From positions 1-64,000 of the IMG/VR virus record IMGVR_UViG_3300044716_000732: a stretch of DNA of 64,000 nt; one strand, 5' to 3'. Positions 1-8,486 of the stretch are shown one piece after another; position 1 is the stretch's first letter, and each line of letters begins with the position of its first letter. A program made the position numbers and the translations under genes. The stretch comes from a virus. Under the pieces are notes generated by a model. It was not told the DNA's origin, did no database searches, and saw only the letters and a program-made list of their open reading frames with translations.

Positions 1-739
1 TTGATGTAGGAGTACTGGTTGGAGTGCTGGTTGGAGTATCGGTTGGAGTATCGGTTGGAGTGCTGGTTGGTGTTGATGTAGGAGTACTGGTTGGAGTGCT
101 GGTTGGAGTGCTAGTTGGAGTGCTAGTTGGAGTGCTAGTTGGAGTGCTAGTTGGAGTGCTAGTTGGTGTTGATGTAGGAGTACTGGTTGGAGTATCGGTT
201 GGAGTGCTAGTTGGTGTTGATGTAGGAGTACTGGTAGGAGTACTGGTTGGAGTGCTGGTTGGAGTATCGGTTGGAGTATCGGTTGGAGTGCTGGTTGGTG
301 TTGATGTAGGAGTACTGGTTGGAGTGCTGGTTGGAGTACTTGTTGGAGTACTAGTGGGTGTTGAAGTTGGAGTACTAGTGGGTGTTGAAGTTGGAGTACT
401 AGTGGGTGTTGATGTTGGTGTTGGTGTATAATCCGGTGGTATTAAATTTTTAACAGAAACATTTAAACTGCTTTGATTGTTTAAATTTACACCTGTATTA
501 ATATTTAAATTAGAAATAGTTCGATCTAAAGTAACAGAATTTTCAGTAACACTCTGAACATTTCTATTTAAGTTTGAAAGTGCAGAATCTAAAGATTTGT
601 TTTCAGTAACATTCTGAACATTTCTATTTAAATTAGAAAAATTAGGTTCTATTTTTCTAAGACTATCTACATTATTTCTGTTTATGAATTTTTTATTATC
701 AAATCCATATTTTGAAATAGTTATAGAATCTTTTCTCAT
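1..739 (-). CDS. TPTS-repeat virion protein (C-terminus beyond window)
   Basis: The start ATG is the complement of 737-739; the frame stays open to base 1, so the C-terminus lies outside the window. The first ~100 residues are Asn/Ser-rich and contain two copies of a short NLNRNVQ-x-VTEN motif about 22 residues apart, suggesting a fibrous or coiled structure. From about position 425 down to 1 the protein is an uninterrupted Thr-Pro-Thr-Ser/Asp repeat, a flexible linker typical of phage tail fibres and cell-surface adhesins. The same linker occurs in the giant protein at 8706-14696 on the other strand. A virion appendage role is inferred from composition and neighbours only. A long frame on the opposite strand here is just the shadow of the repeat. 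Confidence 0.8.
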   Translation of the reverse strand, partial: MRKDSITISKYGFDNKKFINRNNVDSLRKIEPNFSNLNRNVQNVTENKSLDSALSNLNRNVQSVTENSVTLDRTISNLNINTGVNLNNQSSLNVSVKNLIPPDYTPTPTSTPTSTPTSTPTSTPTSTPTSTPTSTPTSTPTSTPTSTPTSTPTDTPTDTPTSTPTSTPTSTPTSTPTSTPTDTPTSTPTSTPTSTPTSTPTSTPTSTPTSTPTSTPTSTPTSTPTSTPTDTPTDTPTSTPTSTPTS

Positions 740-744
740 TTACA

Positions 745-752
745 TACTTATA
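745..752 (-). promoter_or_regulatory. late-type promoter TATAAGTA
   Basis: Minus-strand TATAAGTA ends 5 nt before the ATG of the TPTS-repeat gene. It resembles the T4 late promoter TATAAATA and belongs to a series of similar octamers placed 5-9 nt before start codons in this window. Confidence 0.5.
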
Positions 753-755
753 GTA

Positions 756-1157
756 TTATCCACCAACTGGTGTTTCGAGTTTTCTGGCAGAACCAAAAAT
801 AGAAGGAAGTTTATAACCTTTTTGTTGTATCAAATCTGTTACTCTTTGTTTTTCAACTTCGTTTTTTGAATTGGAAACTTTTAATAATAATTCTTTATCT
901 ACTGGTGGTTCATTTGTATGATTTCCTACTGCTAAATTACTTAAATCACTTCTTAGTTTTTCAAATGCGCCTTGTTCACTCAATTCTGGATTTGTGATAC
1001 TTTCGATACCTGCTCTATCCATATCCTGTGCATTAACATCTTTTGGTGTTCCCCCAATAGCCATTATTGCTGCTAATGCAGCAGCAGGAAGAAATCCCTT
1101 TTCGTTTAAAACTTCTTCGTATGCATTTTCCAATAGAATTTGATCTTTACTTCTCAT
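756..1157 (-). CDS. capsid-targeted virion protein (MRSKDQILLE type)
   Basis: 133 aa. The N-terminus MRSKDQILLENAYEEVL is nearly identical to those of the proteins at 38481, 41833 and 53169. It resembles the T4 internal-protein targeting peptide (MKTYQEFIAEA), which directs cargo into the prohead and is cut by the gp21 protease after a (L/I)-x-Glu site; here LLE at residues 8-10 fits. Residues 22-35 are Ala/Ile/Leu-rich and could be a short membrane-active segment. The remainder is charged and unrecognised. It lies between other minus-strand virion-type genes. Packaging in the capsid is inferred from the tag. Confidence 0.7.
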   Translation of the reverse strand: MRSKDQILLENAYEEVLNEKGFLPAAALAAIMAIGGTPKDVNAQDMDRAGIESITNPELSEQGAFEKLRSDLSNLAVGNHTNEPPVDKELLLKVSNSKNEVEKQRVTDLIQQKGYKLPSIFGSARKLETPVGG

Positions 1158-1165
1158 ATGTTATA

Positions 1166-1173
1166 TACTTATG
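1166..1173 (-). promoter_or_regulatory. late-type promoter CATAAGTA
   Basis: Minus-strand CATAAGTA ends 8 nt before the ATG of the gene at 756-1157. It is a member of the NATAARTA late-promoter-like series. Confidence 0.45.
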
Positions 1174-1630
1174 TTAAGTAAGCCAAGATCTCGTATCTTT
1201 TTTTAGTTTCCACACCGTCTTCCAGTGCTTCTAAATTCTCCCATGTGAAGCTAATTCTGGAATTTTCTATCTCTTGACCTTCTATGAATGGATTGTCTGT
1301 CTTTCTTCTAAAAACCAAAAGAGCATTACCTTCTGGACCCATTATCATATCTCCTGTAACCATGTCTAAACTAAATCCACACAGGTCTAATATGTTTCCC
1401 AATTCGTGTAAACCTTTGCTTATGCTATCTACCTTGAGATTACCACCGAGCATTTTGCTTTTATGAATTTGATTGGTTACTTTAATTCTTTCTCTTTTGG
1501 AAAGCTTGGGACTATCTATAACAAAATCTTGTACCTCTTCCTTTTCCTCAAAAAGATTTTCCAGATATTCATTTCTTTTTTGCAAAAGATTCGACATCAT
1601 TTCTTCGTAAACTTTTTTAATTGTTTTCAT
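1169..1630 (-). CDS. hypothetical virion-associated protein
   Basis: 153 aa, not recognised. The first 35 residues form a charged amphipathic helix (MKTIKKVYEEMMSNLL...) that could be a diverged capsid-targeting peptide with Y-E-E in place of L-x-E. The C-terminal half alternates short hydrophobic and polar runs and looks globular. Its ATG overlaps the stop of the upstream gene (shared bases 1627-1630), so the two are probably translationally coupled. Confidence 0.7.
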   Translation of the reverse strand: MKTIKKVYEEMMSNLLQKRNEYLENLFEEKEEVQDFVIDSPKLSKRERIKVTNQIHKSKMLGGNLKVDSISKGLHELGNILDLCGFSLDMVTGDMIMGPEGNALLVFRRKTDNPFIEGQEIENSRISFTWENLEALEDGVETKKRYEILAYLT

Positions 1631-2508
1631 ATATTTTCCAAAGTTTTTATAACCTCGCTGAATGCATTTGGTTTTCTTGTTCCTGCTCTACCACCCTTTC
1701 CATAGGTTCCGGTGCTTACACCTTGTATTTCAGATGGATACAATTGTTTAAATGCCTTTTCGGCTTCTTTACTTCTCAATGCATCTTTAACAAATTCCAA
1801 AGACTGTCCTCTTAATTCTTTTGGTTTCCATTGTGGGGGCATTTCTTCTCCATCAATATAGTATACAGGAGGATGTTCTGTCATATTTTTACCTGTCATT
1901 CTATACATTTGCCTGTTTAGAGGAGGCTGAGATAGTGCAGATGGTCCCACATTTCCATTTGAAACCGATACATATGTACGCCAAGGATGCCCTTCAGAAT
2001 CAAAATAATATACATCTACTGTAGAATCAGCAACTTCTTTAATGGATCTTTCTTGTGTATTACCGTTCAGGTAATCAACAATTGCCTTTAATGCATAATA
2101 ATATGGTTTATCGTCTTCTCCATATTTGGCTTTCCATTCGTCTATACTTTTCGATTCTCCACCCAATTCTGATTTTAATATTAAACCAAAGTCTTTACCT
2201 GCTTTTTTTGCCACAAGTAATACTTCCCTCAAGAATTCTCCTTTGGACAAAGTATTAGCAATAACTCCTGTATCGGGAAATTCTCTCACAGTATTAAACA
2301 AGTCAGATAATACACTGTGATCCATTGGATTTCTTTTAAATGTATTATATAAAGATAAAATTTTCTTTTCTGCTTCTTCTGATTTTACTTCTGGAATAGC
2401 AGATCCTTTTCTTGTTCCAACATTACCCATTATACTAGGTCTTTTAGACTTGTATACCGCTTCATTAAATATGTTTAGATACTGACTTGTTAATATATCG
2501 AATTTCAT
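1627..2508 (-). CDS. capsid-targeted hypothetical protein
   Basis: 293 aa. The N-terminus MKFDILTSQYLNIFNEAVYK has the targeting-peptide pattern, with F-N-E just before an Ala at residues 14-17, matching the T4-type (hydrophobic)-x-Glu cleavage site. Residues 20-45 are basic and polar. The middle is helical and charged, followed by a Gly/Pro-rich stretch and a region with VDVYYFDSEGHPWRTYVSV. No family is recognised. A virion or capsid-internal role is inferred from the tag and from neighbouring genes. Confidence 0.75.
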   Translation of the reverse strand: MKFDILTSQYLNIFNEAVYKSKRPSIMGNVGTRKGSAIPEVKSEEAEKKILSLYNTFKRNPMDHSVLSDLFNTVREFPDTGVIANTLSKGEFLREVLLVAKKAGKDFGLILKSELGGESKSIDEWKAKYGEDDKPYYYALKAIVDYLNGNTQERSIKEVADSTVDVYYFDSEGHPWRTYVSVSNGNVGPSALSQPPLNRQMYRMTGKNMTEHPPVYYIDGEEMPPQWKPKELRGQSLEFVKDALRSKEAEKAFKQLYPSEIQGVSTGTYGKGGRAGTRKPNAFSEVIKTLENI

Positions 2509-2610
2509 TAGCTTATAGATATATTTACAACTATAATGTAAAAAAAACTATATTTTTATTCTTGTAACAATCCAATCATAAATCCTTTTAATAAAATTTT
2601 TATTATTTAT

Positions 2611-2763
2611 TTATTTTCTTTTTGGATTTAAACACTTTAGTAAATCATTTTTAAATTCTACCGAATCTTCTATTTTAACCTTGTTAATATCCTTTGGTTC
2701 ATATTTTTCCAAACCATCTTCCTTTGCCAAAATATTAACATAGTCTTGTATTTGTGGTTTCAT
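2611..2763 (-). CDS. small hypothetical protein (50 aa)
   Basis: A 50-codon frame starting MKPQIQDYVNILAKEDG and ending NPKRK. Its ATG overlaps the TGA of the upstream gene by the ATGA arrangement at 2760-2763, which is the main evidence that it is real. It is mostly charged and helical, with no known domain. About 100 bp of AT-rich DNA separates its stop from the next gene. Confidence 0.6.
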   Translation of the reverse strand: MKPQIQDYVNILAKEDGLEKYEPKDINKVKIEDSVEFKNDLLKCLNPKRK

Positions 2764-3005
2764 AAATCCCATTCCAAATTATATTTTCTTGCTTCTTCGT
2801 TAAAACCTTCTTCGTGCATATAATAACCAATAAAATCTAAAAATTCTTGATTCAAGGTTTTCTTTGAGGCAACTTCCAATTTAAAACTATTATAACTTTC
2901 ATTTATAATCTTTACATTACATTTGATTCCTCTCATTATAATATTTACATTATAATAGCCATTTGGATTTTGTGGATATCCTCCTTTATTTTTTTGTTTT
3001 TTCAT
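2760..3005 (-). CDS. small hypothetical protein (81 aa)
   Basis: 81 aa with a basic, Gly/Asn/Pro-rich start (MKKQKNKGGYPQNPNGYYN), then alternating hydrophobic residues suggesting beta strands, and an acidic helical end. No family is recognised. It overlaps the upstream gene by 20 nt and the downstream gene by 4 nt, so it sits in a tightly packed operon. Confidence 0.7.
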   Translation of the reverse strand: MKKQKNKGGYPQNPNGYYNVNIIMRGIKCNVKIINESYNSFKLEVASKKTLNQEFLDFIGYYMHEEGFNEEARKYNLEWDL

Positions 3006-3507
3006 AAAATTTTGAAAATTTCTTAATTCTACATGAACAATTTTTTCTTATTGAGCATTTATCACATGTTCTGTCATTGTTCAGGTATATATCTGGTCTT
3101 ATGCACATATTTTTTGTCAATTCCACACATGCTTCTTTATTCTTAACCAAGTCTATAACAATTCTCTCTTTATGTAAATCAATTTTTGGTAAATTTGCAC
3201 GTATTTCTTCTATTCTCCGTTCCCTTTCTTCAATAGTTTCTGGTACATATTCTTTTTTTTTCTTTTCGGTTGGATAGAATTGTTCTTTACATGATTTACA
3301 AATAGTTTCGGTTAATATTCTTTTTGGATCAGAATCACACGCATCAAATATAATTTTTTTACCTCTACCTTTCAAAGATATTTGAAAGAATTTACACTTT
3401 GAACACATGATTTTATCATGTGGAAATTTATTATGTGTTTCGTAATAAGCTATCCATTTCTTAATATCTTCAAATTGATCAATAGGTAATTGTTTTTTCT
3501 TCTTCAT
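2986..3507 (-). CDS. Cys-rich putative zinc-binding protein
   Basis: 173 aa, Lys-rich. Three cysteine clusters are visible: CSKC near residue 35, CKSC near 69, and a C-terminal set (CDKCSIRKNCSC near 148-159). These could form zinc ribbons or knuckles. A 30-residue charged helix (ETIEERERRIEEIRANL) lies between them. A nucleic-acid or protein-binding role is plausible but not shown. The ATG follows a TATAAGTG-like octamer ~9 nt upstream. Confidence 0.7.
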   Translation of the reverse strand: MKKKKQLPIDQFEDIKKWIAYYETHNKFPHDKIMCSKCKFFQISLKGRGKKIIFDACDSDPKRILTETICKSCKEQFYPTEKKKKEYVPETIEERERRIEEIRANLPKIDLHKERIVIDLVKNKEACVELTKNMCIRPDIYLNNDRTCDKCSIRKNCSCRIKKFSKFYEKTKK

Positions 3508-3582
3508 TTATTAACACTTATATCAAAAATTATTTTTTTACAAAAATAAACATCGAAAAATTTAAATATATTTTTCGTATAT

Positions 3583-3606
3583 GAGGTCTGAGATATATCA
3601 GACTTT
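3583..3606 (-). other. inverted repeat between two minus-strand genes
   Basis: An ~8-bp inverted repeat (AGGTCTGA / TCAGACTT) around a 6-nt loop, just downstream of the gene at 3624-3824. No T-run follows it, so it is not a standard intrinsic terminator; it may stabilise the 3' end. Next to it (3554-3577) is a second AT-rich dyad. Confidence 0.35.
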
Positions 3607-3623
3607 ATTAAAGTATCTGGTTT

Positions 3624-3824
3624 TTATCGTGGCATTTCTACCAAATCAAAATTAACAGTTGCGAAGTTTGCGCTCTTGTTTTGTAAAGAATGACTTATAA
3701 CATTAAACCCTCTTTTGTTATATGAGTCAATTACTTTTTGAATTTCGGTATTGATGAATCTTTCTCTGTCACCGAAAGTTAAGTTTTGGTTTTTTATTTC
3801 TATTTTTACTATTTCTTTTATCAT
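3624..3824 (-). CDS. small hypothetical protein (66 aa)
   Basis: 66 aa, MIKEIVKIEIKNQNLTFGDRER..., predicted beta-alpha-beta-beta. The core (IQKVIDSYNKRGFNVISHSLQN...ATVNFDLVE) looks like a compact ferredoxin-like or dodecin-size fold. The start lies 2 nt after the stop of the upstream gene. Confidence 0.65.
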   Translation of the reverse strand: MIKEIVKIEIKNQNLTFGDRERFINTEIQKVIDSYNKRGFNVISHSLQNKSANFATVNFDLVEMPR

Positions 3825-3826
3825 AA

Positions 3827-4576
3827 TTATTTAAAAAATTTGGAAAACGGACACTTTGATTCCGTTTCATTATTTACAATCTTATATTGTTTTGGTGTAT
3901 GGAAATAATCTTTGTATCTATCAAAAGCTTGTGTTGTTGCCTTTCTCCATTTATAAAACAAAGATGGAATGCTTGATGAAACATATGCCATAAAATTTTC
4001 TCTTTTAATTGGAATACATTGTGCTATAGGTGTTCCTTTTTTGATTATACCATTAAAATCTTTTCTTATCATGAATGGGAATGATATAGATACTGGATGT
4101 TTGTCGGTATCTACGATTCCACTGAATGTAGTAAATGGCAAATCGTGATGCATGGGAGAAACAAAAAGAGTAGACCATCCTTTTTTAGTTTTAATAATCC
4201 ATGGATTATTCCATTTTAATATTATAGGATTATATTCATCCGGTATTGGATACATAAAATATTGACTAATGTCATGTCTATATATTACCTCAAAATTCCC
4301 ACAATAAGATTGATTTATATGAGTAATGTCATTATTTTCCTGTGATATGTGTACATCATATGGTAGAGGTATCATATAACCAGATGTTAAAGAATCCCTA
4401 AATGGTACACATCTTTTTATGGTTAAATTTGGATTACCATTAGCTCCTATGTATTTTTCATCACTCGTAAAAGACGGCATATCCTTAAACCATTCTGGAA
4501 TAACCTTACCAGAAGGTTGTGGATAAGGAAAATCGGAAAAAACTTCTTCTGATGAAGCAATAAAATTAATTTTCAT
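3827..4576 (-). CDS. conserved phage protein, DUF6065-like
   Basis: 249 aa. The pattern (PIPEWFK-like start, then TIKRCVPFRDSLTSGYMIPLPYDV, then WNNPWIIKTKKGWSTLFVSPMHH) matches, from memory, a family common in marine and large phages and often labelled DUF6065; function unknown. It is rich in aromatic residues and predicted mostly beta. No catalytic motif is evident. It sits between small unknown genes and virion-type genes, consistent with a late gene. Confidence 0.65.
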   Translation of the reverse strand: MKINFIASSEEVFSDFPYPQPSGKVIPEWFKDMPSFTSDEKYIGANGNPNLTIKRCVPFRDSLTSGYMIPLPYDVHISQENNDITHINQSYCGNFEVIYRHDISQYFMYPIPDEYNPIILKWNNPWIIKTKKGWSTLFVSPMHHDLPFTTFSGIVDTDKHPVSISFPFMIRKDFNGIIKKGTPIAQCIPIKRENFMAYVSSSIPSLFYKWRKATTQAFDRYKDYFHTPKQYKIVNNETESKCPFSKFFK

Positions 4577-4589
4577 TCAACGGATGATA

Positions 4590-5030
4590 TCAAATATTAG
4601 CTGTTGTGTCAATCTTTTTAAAAGCCAATGTAACAACTCTAGTGTTGTCATAATTTACTTCTGTCATACTAGCAAAGTAATATCCATCATATTTTATTTG
4701 ATTATTATCAAAACTTCCAATAGTTGTGTCTGGATTAATCTCATTATCAGGAGATGTCAATGCTGGTTTTTCTTCTTCTATATATGTATATCCAAAATTT
4801 TCAACATCTATTTTAAAAGATTTTTTCATTTCTTCTTTAGTTTTAAAGAATAATTTCCAGAGTGGAACATTACAAAGTAAATTTAAGGCATATGCTCTAG
4901 TGGAGCAAGAATTACAATATTCCGGTTCTTTTATAAAGAATGTAATAAACTTGGAATGTATTATACATCTAACCAAGTCACCTAAGCCTTCTACATATCT
5001 AAATTTAAAAAGTGGATTTTTAAGTTTCAT
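4590..5030 (-). CDS. conserved phage hypothetical protein
   Basis: 146 aa. The N-terminal third (FRYVEGLGDLVRCIIHSKF...EYCNSCSTRAYALN) has three cysteines close together and a hydrophobic helix. The C-terminal part is beta-rich with Asp/Asn loops. I have the impression of similar sequences in other large phages but cannot name a function. It overlaps the upstream gene by 11 nt. Confidence 0.65.
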   Translation of the reverse strand: MKLKNPLFKFRYVEGLGDLVRCIIHSKFITFFIKEPEYCNSCSTRAYALNLLCNVPLWKLFFKTKEEMKKSFKIDVENFGYTYIEEEKPALTSPDNEINPDTTIGSFDNNQIKYDGYYFASMTEVNYDNTRVVTLAFKKIDTTANI

Positions 5031-5406
5031 GTTGTTTTTTATTTGATAATTTTAAAAGATTTAAATATGTTTCATTGTTTTCAAAACATTGTATATAATC
5101 TTTAACCATTAACTCGAATGGCATTTGACAATTTTTATTTTGTTTAGCTGTTATAAATAATTGTTTTAACAATATTGAAATGAAAAAATTAAATGGATAT
5201 TTGTCATTGAAGAAATTTTCATTTAAAACATTGGAATATGGAACATCTTCTAATTTAACCATTTCACCATCATCGTAATTACCATTCCATCTCCATTTTA
5301 AAATATCGGATTTTTCTATTGGTATTTCTTTAGAAAGAAAAGGATTTTCTAATTTTTGGTCACTATAACTTATAAAATTTTTATCAGAATCAAAAATAGC
5401 ATACAT
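5020..5406 (-). CDS. hypothetical virion-region protein
   Basis: 128 aa. The N-terminal half (MYAIFDSDKNFISYSDQ...) resembles the small beta-strand openings of phage tail-assembly or fibre-chaperone proteins, and the C-terminal half is helical. Its position just after three paralogous virion proteins fits an assembly chaperone, but this is inference. Confidence 0.6.
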   Translation of the reverse strand: MYAIFDSDKNFISYSDQKLENPFLSKEIPIEKSDILKWRWNGNYDDGEMVKLEDVPYSNVLNENFFNDKYPFNFFISILLKQLFITAKQNKNCQMPFELMVKDYIQCFENNETYLNLLKLSNKKQHET

Positions 5407-5412
5407 ATAGTA

Positions 5413-6042
5413 TTATGTTACCAAATATTCTGTAAATGTCCACGAATTAGTTGATGAGTCAACTTTAAATTTCGCTATTCTTATTTCTTTTATGAAAACG
5501 TCTTTTTTTCTGCCAACAAAATTAAAAACTTTATTTACAATACCAAAATCAAAAGACTCTAATGTTACACTATTTTCACCAACATTATTACTATACAATA
5601 AAAATATAATATTGGCTATTGAATTAGAAGGAAAATTTTTTGCTGGATATAAAGAATTTAATTTATTTAAACCAAAAACACTCAATGTATCATTTGGATA
5701 ATTTACATCTATGTACATTTTTATAATTCCATCGGCTTGATATATATTAATTGGAAATGTAAAAGTTATTTCTCTTTTTTGCCAAGCACTACTTAAATAT
5801 TTTGTAGTGGTTGTAGCTAAATTAAAATTAGTAGGATATTCAAAGTAATCAGCAAATGCATTAAAATTACTTATATTTTCTGATAAATCAGAAAATCTTG
5901 AATAGAAATCATCCGGTTTTTGAAAAAATTGAGAGGATATATTGCATACATTTGTATCTAAAGATAATGTATTATAATTAATCTTACCTAAAGAATCTCC
6001 TACGCAATCACTTAAATTTATAATATTTATTAATTTATTCAT
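5413..6042 (-). CDS. virion/tail protein, paralogue 1 of 3
   Basis: 209 aa from the ATG at 6040-6042. An in-frame upstream ATG at 6082-6084 would overlap the previous gene by 41 nt; the downstream start is chosen because MNKLINIINLSDCVGDSLGKIN aligns with the start of the next paralogue (NDCIGNSLSSININ). Shared features are the D-C-x-G-x-S-L motif, an Asn/Ser/Thr-rich spacer, and F-Y-x-x-F-S-x-L patterns. Predicted beta-rich and fibrous. No catalytic motif is seen; a tail-fibre or neck-appendage role is inferred. Confidence 0.7.
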   Translation of the reverse strand: MNKLINIINLSDCVGDSLGKINYNTLSLDTNVCNISSQFFQKPDDFYSRFSDLSENISNFNAFADYFEYPTNFNLATTTTKYLSSAWQKREITFTFPINIYQADGIIKMYIDVNYPNDTLSVFGLNKLNSLYPAKNFPSNSIANIIFLLYSNNVGENSVTLESFDFGIVNKVFNFVGRKKDVFIKEIRIAKFKVDSSTNSWTFTEYLVT

Positions 6043-6043
6043 T

Positions 6044-6814
6044 TTATGGTAATTGTTTTTGTAAAACCCATTCGCAATCTTCAACTTTCATTACTAGTGT
6101 ATATATGTTATCGTTTTCGCTTCTATCTTTAAAATATTGATCTATATTTGCTGTACCCGTTCTTGTTTCTGTTTTTGAACCACCTGTATATGAACATGTA
6201 GCGTTTTTTGTTTGACCACAAGAACCTGCAATTGCTCCGCATACATTACCAGATCTACCACAGCTTACATTACCATTATATGTAACAGCACACGTAATAG
6301 TAACCGATACATCGTTTGTAACACAGCCAACAGCTTCTATTTTTTTTAATATATTGTTTCCTGTTCTATCTATTCTTACTTCTTCTTTATAAAACATGAT
6401 ATACACATATGCCACAGAATTTTCTACAAAATTTGTTTTTGATGTATTTGTATTTTTTACCGGATATTTTTGGTTAAACCAAGTAGTAACGGTATTGATG
6501 TGTGTTTGTATGTTATTGCTATTAAATTCAAATACATTTGGATATATTATAACAATAGGTTTTATAAATTTGGCACTATTGGTTTCAACTATGGTAGAAA
6601 AGGAAGTTAATCTTTCTGCTGCATTTATACTGTTAGCAAAATTAATACTAGATTTCCAAAAATTGCTATAAAAATCATAAAACTCTACTAATGGTTTATA
6701 ATATCTATCACTACTTAATAATATATTATTAGTCCAAGTTTCTAATTCGTTAAAATTTATATTGATACTAGATAAGGAATTTCCTATACAATCATTGTGA
6801 TTTAATTTATGCAT
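6044..6814 (-). CDS. virion/tail protein, paralogue 2 of 3, Cys-rich end
   Basis: 256 aa. The N-terminus (MHKLNHNDCIGNSLSSININ) is paralogous to those of the genes on either side. Residues ~170-215 hold about eight cysteines in a Gly/Ser/Asn-rich context (VSCGRSGNVCGAIAGSCGQT), which could be disulphide-bonded in a mature extracellular appendage. The stop is 2 nt before the next start, so the three paralogues are one transcription unit. Confidence 0.7.
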   Translation of the reverse strand: MHKLNHNDCIGNSLSSININFNELETWTNNILLSSDRYYKPLVEFYDFYSNFWKSSINFANSINAAERLTSFSTIVETNSAKFIKPIVIIYPNVFEFNSNNIQTHINTVTTWFNQKYPVKNTNTSKTNFVENSVAYVYIMFYKEEVRIDRTGNNILKKIEAVGCVTNDVSVTITCAVTYNGNVSCGRSGNVCGAIAGSCGQTKNATCSYTGGSKTETRTGTANIDQYFKDRSENDNIYTLVMKVEDCEWVLQKQLP

Positions 6815-6816
6815 TT

Positions 6817-7602
6817 TTATATTTTTATTATTGTATCATCTACTCTTTTATATTTTAAGGATATTACTCTTGTTAAACTTTTATCAACACTTGATTCATT
6901 ATGTGACAATACAACATCTCGATTATTTTTATTTGGACAGTTTATATTACTATTTCCAATAATTGTTGCACTAGCTAGTCCGCAATATGATGCTGCATCA
7001 TGACATGCGCCATCTCGTTGTTCTTGTCCGTTTACTCTAACGTGATTGCAATTAAATTGTGGTTTTGGACAACCACATCCAGCAGAAGGTTTATTTTGAT
7101 TTTGTGGTACGCAGCTTTCGTAATATGTTTTATAAAAACTCCAAGTAAAACTTTCATTTCTTGAAAGATATAAATCTACATTTATAATTTGACCATTTAC
7201 CAAATTGGAAATAAAATTTGATGTCAACCAATTTTTAATTTGATTTTGATATGTTGTTTGACTTGCGTAATATGTTGGTAAATCTATAATTTTGTTATAT
7301 ATTACATTTAAATCAGTATCCCAATAAGAACTTAATGTTTTAACAGTAGTCTCTGCGCTAAACCATCCCGCAGATAGTGTTTGAAAGTTACTTATAGCTC
7401 TTATCCATCTTGCACTATTGTTAGAAAAATTTGAATATAATGCATTAAAATTGTTAGAATATTTTTGTAAACTATTTAAATTTGTAGATAATGTTACTAC
7501 ATTTGTATTAATAATTTCAAAAGAATTTGCTAAACAAAGTCTTTCATCAATCAAATATACATTTGAGCAAGTTTCATCATCTTTTTTAAATTCTAAAGCC
7601 AT
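6817..7602 (-). CDS. virion/tail protein, paralogue 3 of 3
   Basis: 261 aa. Shares with its two neighbours the early Cys/Ser/Leu/Asn pattern, repeated S-x-N-F-x-x-L motifs and a C-terminal Cys-rich segment (SAGCGCPKPQFNCNHV, then CHDAASYCG). The first ~130 residues have a heptad-like spacing of Leu/Phe/Trp, suggesting a trimeric stalk. It opens the three-gene block; the ATG is preceded only by AT-rich DNA. Confidence 0.7.
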   Translation of the reverse strand: MALEFKKDDETCSNVYLIDERLCLANSFEIINTNVVTLSTNLNSLQKYSNNFNALYSNFSNNSARWIRAISNFQTLSAGWFSAETTVKTLSSYWDTDLNVIYNKIIDLPTYYASQTTYQNQIKNWLTSNFISNLVNGQIINVDLYLSRNESFTWSFYKTYYESCVPQNQNKPSAGCGCPKPQFNCNHVRVNGQEQRDGACHDAASYCGLASATIIGNSNINCPNKNNRDVVLSHNESSVDKSLTRVISLKYKRVDDTIIKI

Positions 7603-7648
7603 TATATTATAATATATTTAACACTAAAAACTATTTTATCAATACTAG

Positions 7649-8458
7649 TTATTTTTTAATGCCTTTCATATATTCCTTTTCATCATACCATGTTGGGTAT
7701 ACTGTATTGAATCCAACTGTACATCTTAATTGTGGATATTCTGGACCAGAACCATATGTTATTACGAATTGTTTTTGATTCTGTTGTTGTGTTGTCTGTT
7801 GTGTTGTCTGTTGTTGCTGTTTTTTTTGCCAATTTGTAGTTATTGTATCAGAAGCATTTTTATTAAGTGCTTTTTTAGTATTAATATCGATCCATATTTT
7901 TTTATTAGCATCGTATTTATATTGTTTTCCGCTTTTTTTAGAAGTAACGGTTGTTCCGTCCGGTGGTTCCAACGGTGGCTGTGACGGTGTTGGTGTAGGT
8001 TGCTGAGTAGGTGTAGGTTGTGGTTTTTGTTGACCTTGATCGTAATGTGTTCTTAATAAAAAATCTCTGGTTGTTATCACACCATCTGTATATTCTGGTT
8101 TAGTAGTTTCAAAATAAGAAACGAATTTTGAAGGATCGGGATCTCTGTTTATTATTTCTATTTCCCATTGACCCTCGTTATCAATATCACTAACAACTTT
8201 TGCAATTACACCTACGCTTTTAACCATTGCACCCGAATTAGGAGCAACAATTATTTGACCTTTTTTGGGTTTATTTTTTACACTTAATGGATTTAAATTT
8301 TTATCACCTTCAAAAAATTTACCTTCTAATCCCTTTTGAAAACCACTTTGAAATGATCTGGCAAAATCTAGTATTTCATTCAAAAATATTTGATCAAAGT
8401 TTTTAGCTTCGTTTAGTGCTTTTTTATAATATATATCGAAGATGTTTTTATCTTGCAT
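7649..8458 (-). CDS. capsid-targeted protein with Pro/Gln-rich linker
   Basis: 269 aa. The N-terminus MQDKNIFDIYYKKALNEAKN carries L-N-E followed by Ala, like the T4 capsid-targeting site. Residues ~30-125 look like a small beta domain (GQIIVAPNSGAMVKSVGVIAKV). Residues ~142-165 are a PTP/QP-rich linker, and ~205-228 a Gln/Thr low-complexity tract. The end is beta-rich. Probably a packaged or structural protein; function unknown. Confidence 0.7.
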   Translation of the reverse strand: MQDKNIFDIYYKKALNEAKNFDQIFLNEILDFARSFQSGFQKGLEGKFFEGDKNLNPLSVKNKPKKGQIIVAPNSGAMVKSVGVIAKVVSDIDNEGQWEIEIINRDPDPSKFVSYFETTKPEYTDGVITTRDFLLRTHYDQGQQKPQPTPTQQPTPTPSQPPLEPPDGTTVTSKKSGKQYKYDANKKIWIDINTKKALNKNASDTITTNWQKKQQQQTTQQTTQQQNQKQFVITYGSGPEYPQLRCTVGFNTVYPTWYDEKEYMKGIKK

Positions 8459-8463
8459 AAATA

Positions 8464-8471
8464 TATTTATA
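8464..8471 (-). promoter_or_regulatory. late-type promoter TATAAATA
   Basis: An exact minus-strand TATAAATA ends 5 nt before the ATG of the gene at 7649-8458. The same 28-bp intergenic strip also serves the divergent gene starting at 8487. Confidence 0.6.
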
Positions 8472-8486
8472 ACTTCTATATAAAAT

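Noticed and set aside
24-431. Long plus-strand frame encoding a VGVLVGV repeat
   Set aside because: It is the complement of the TPTS-coding repeat of the minus-strand virion gene. The same mirror frame appears at 13136-13474 against the giant gene.
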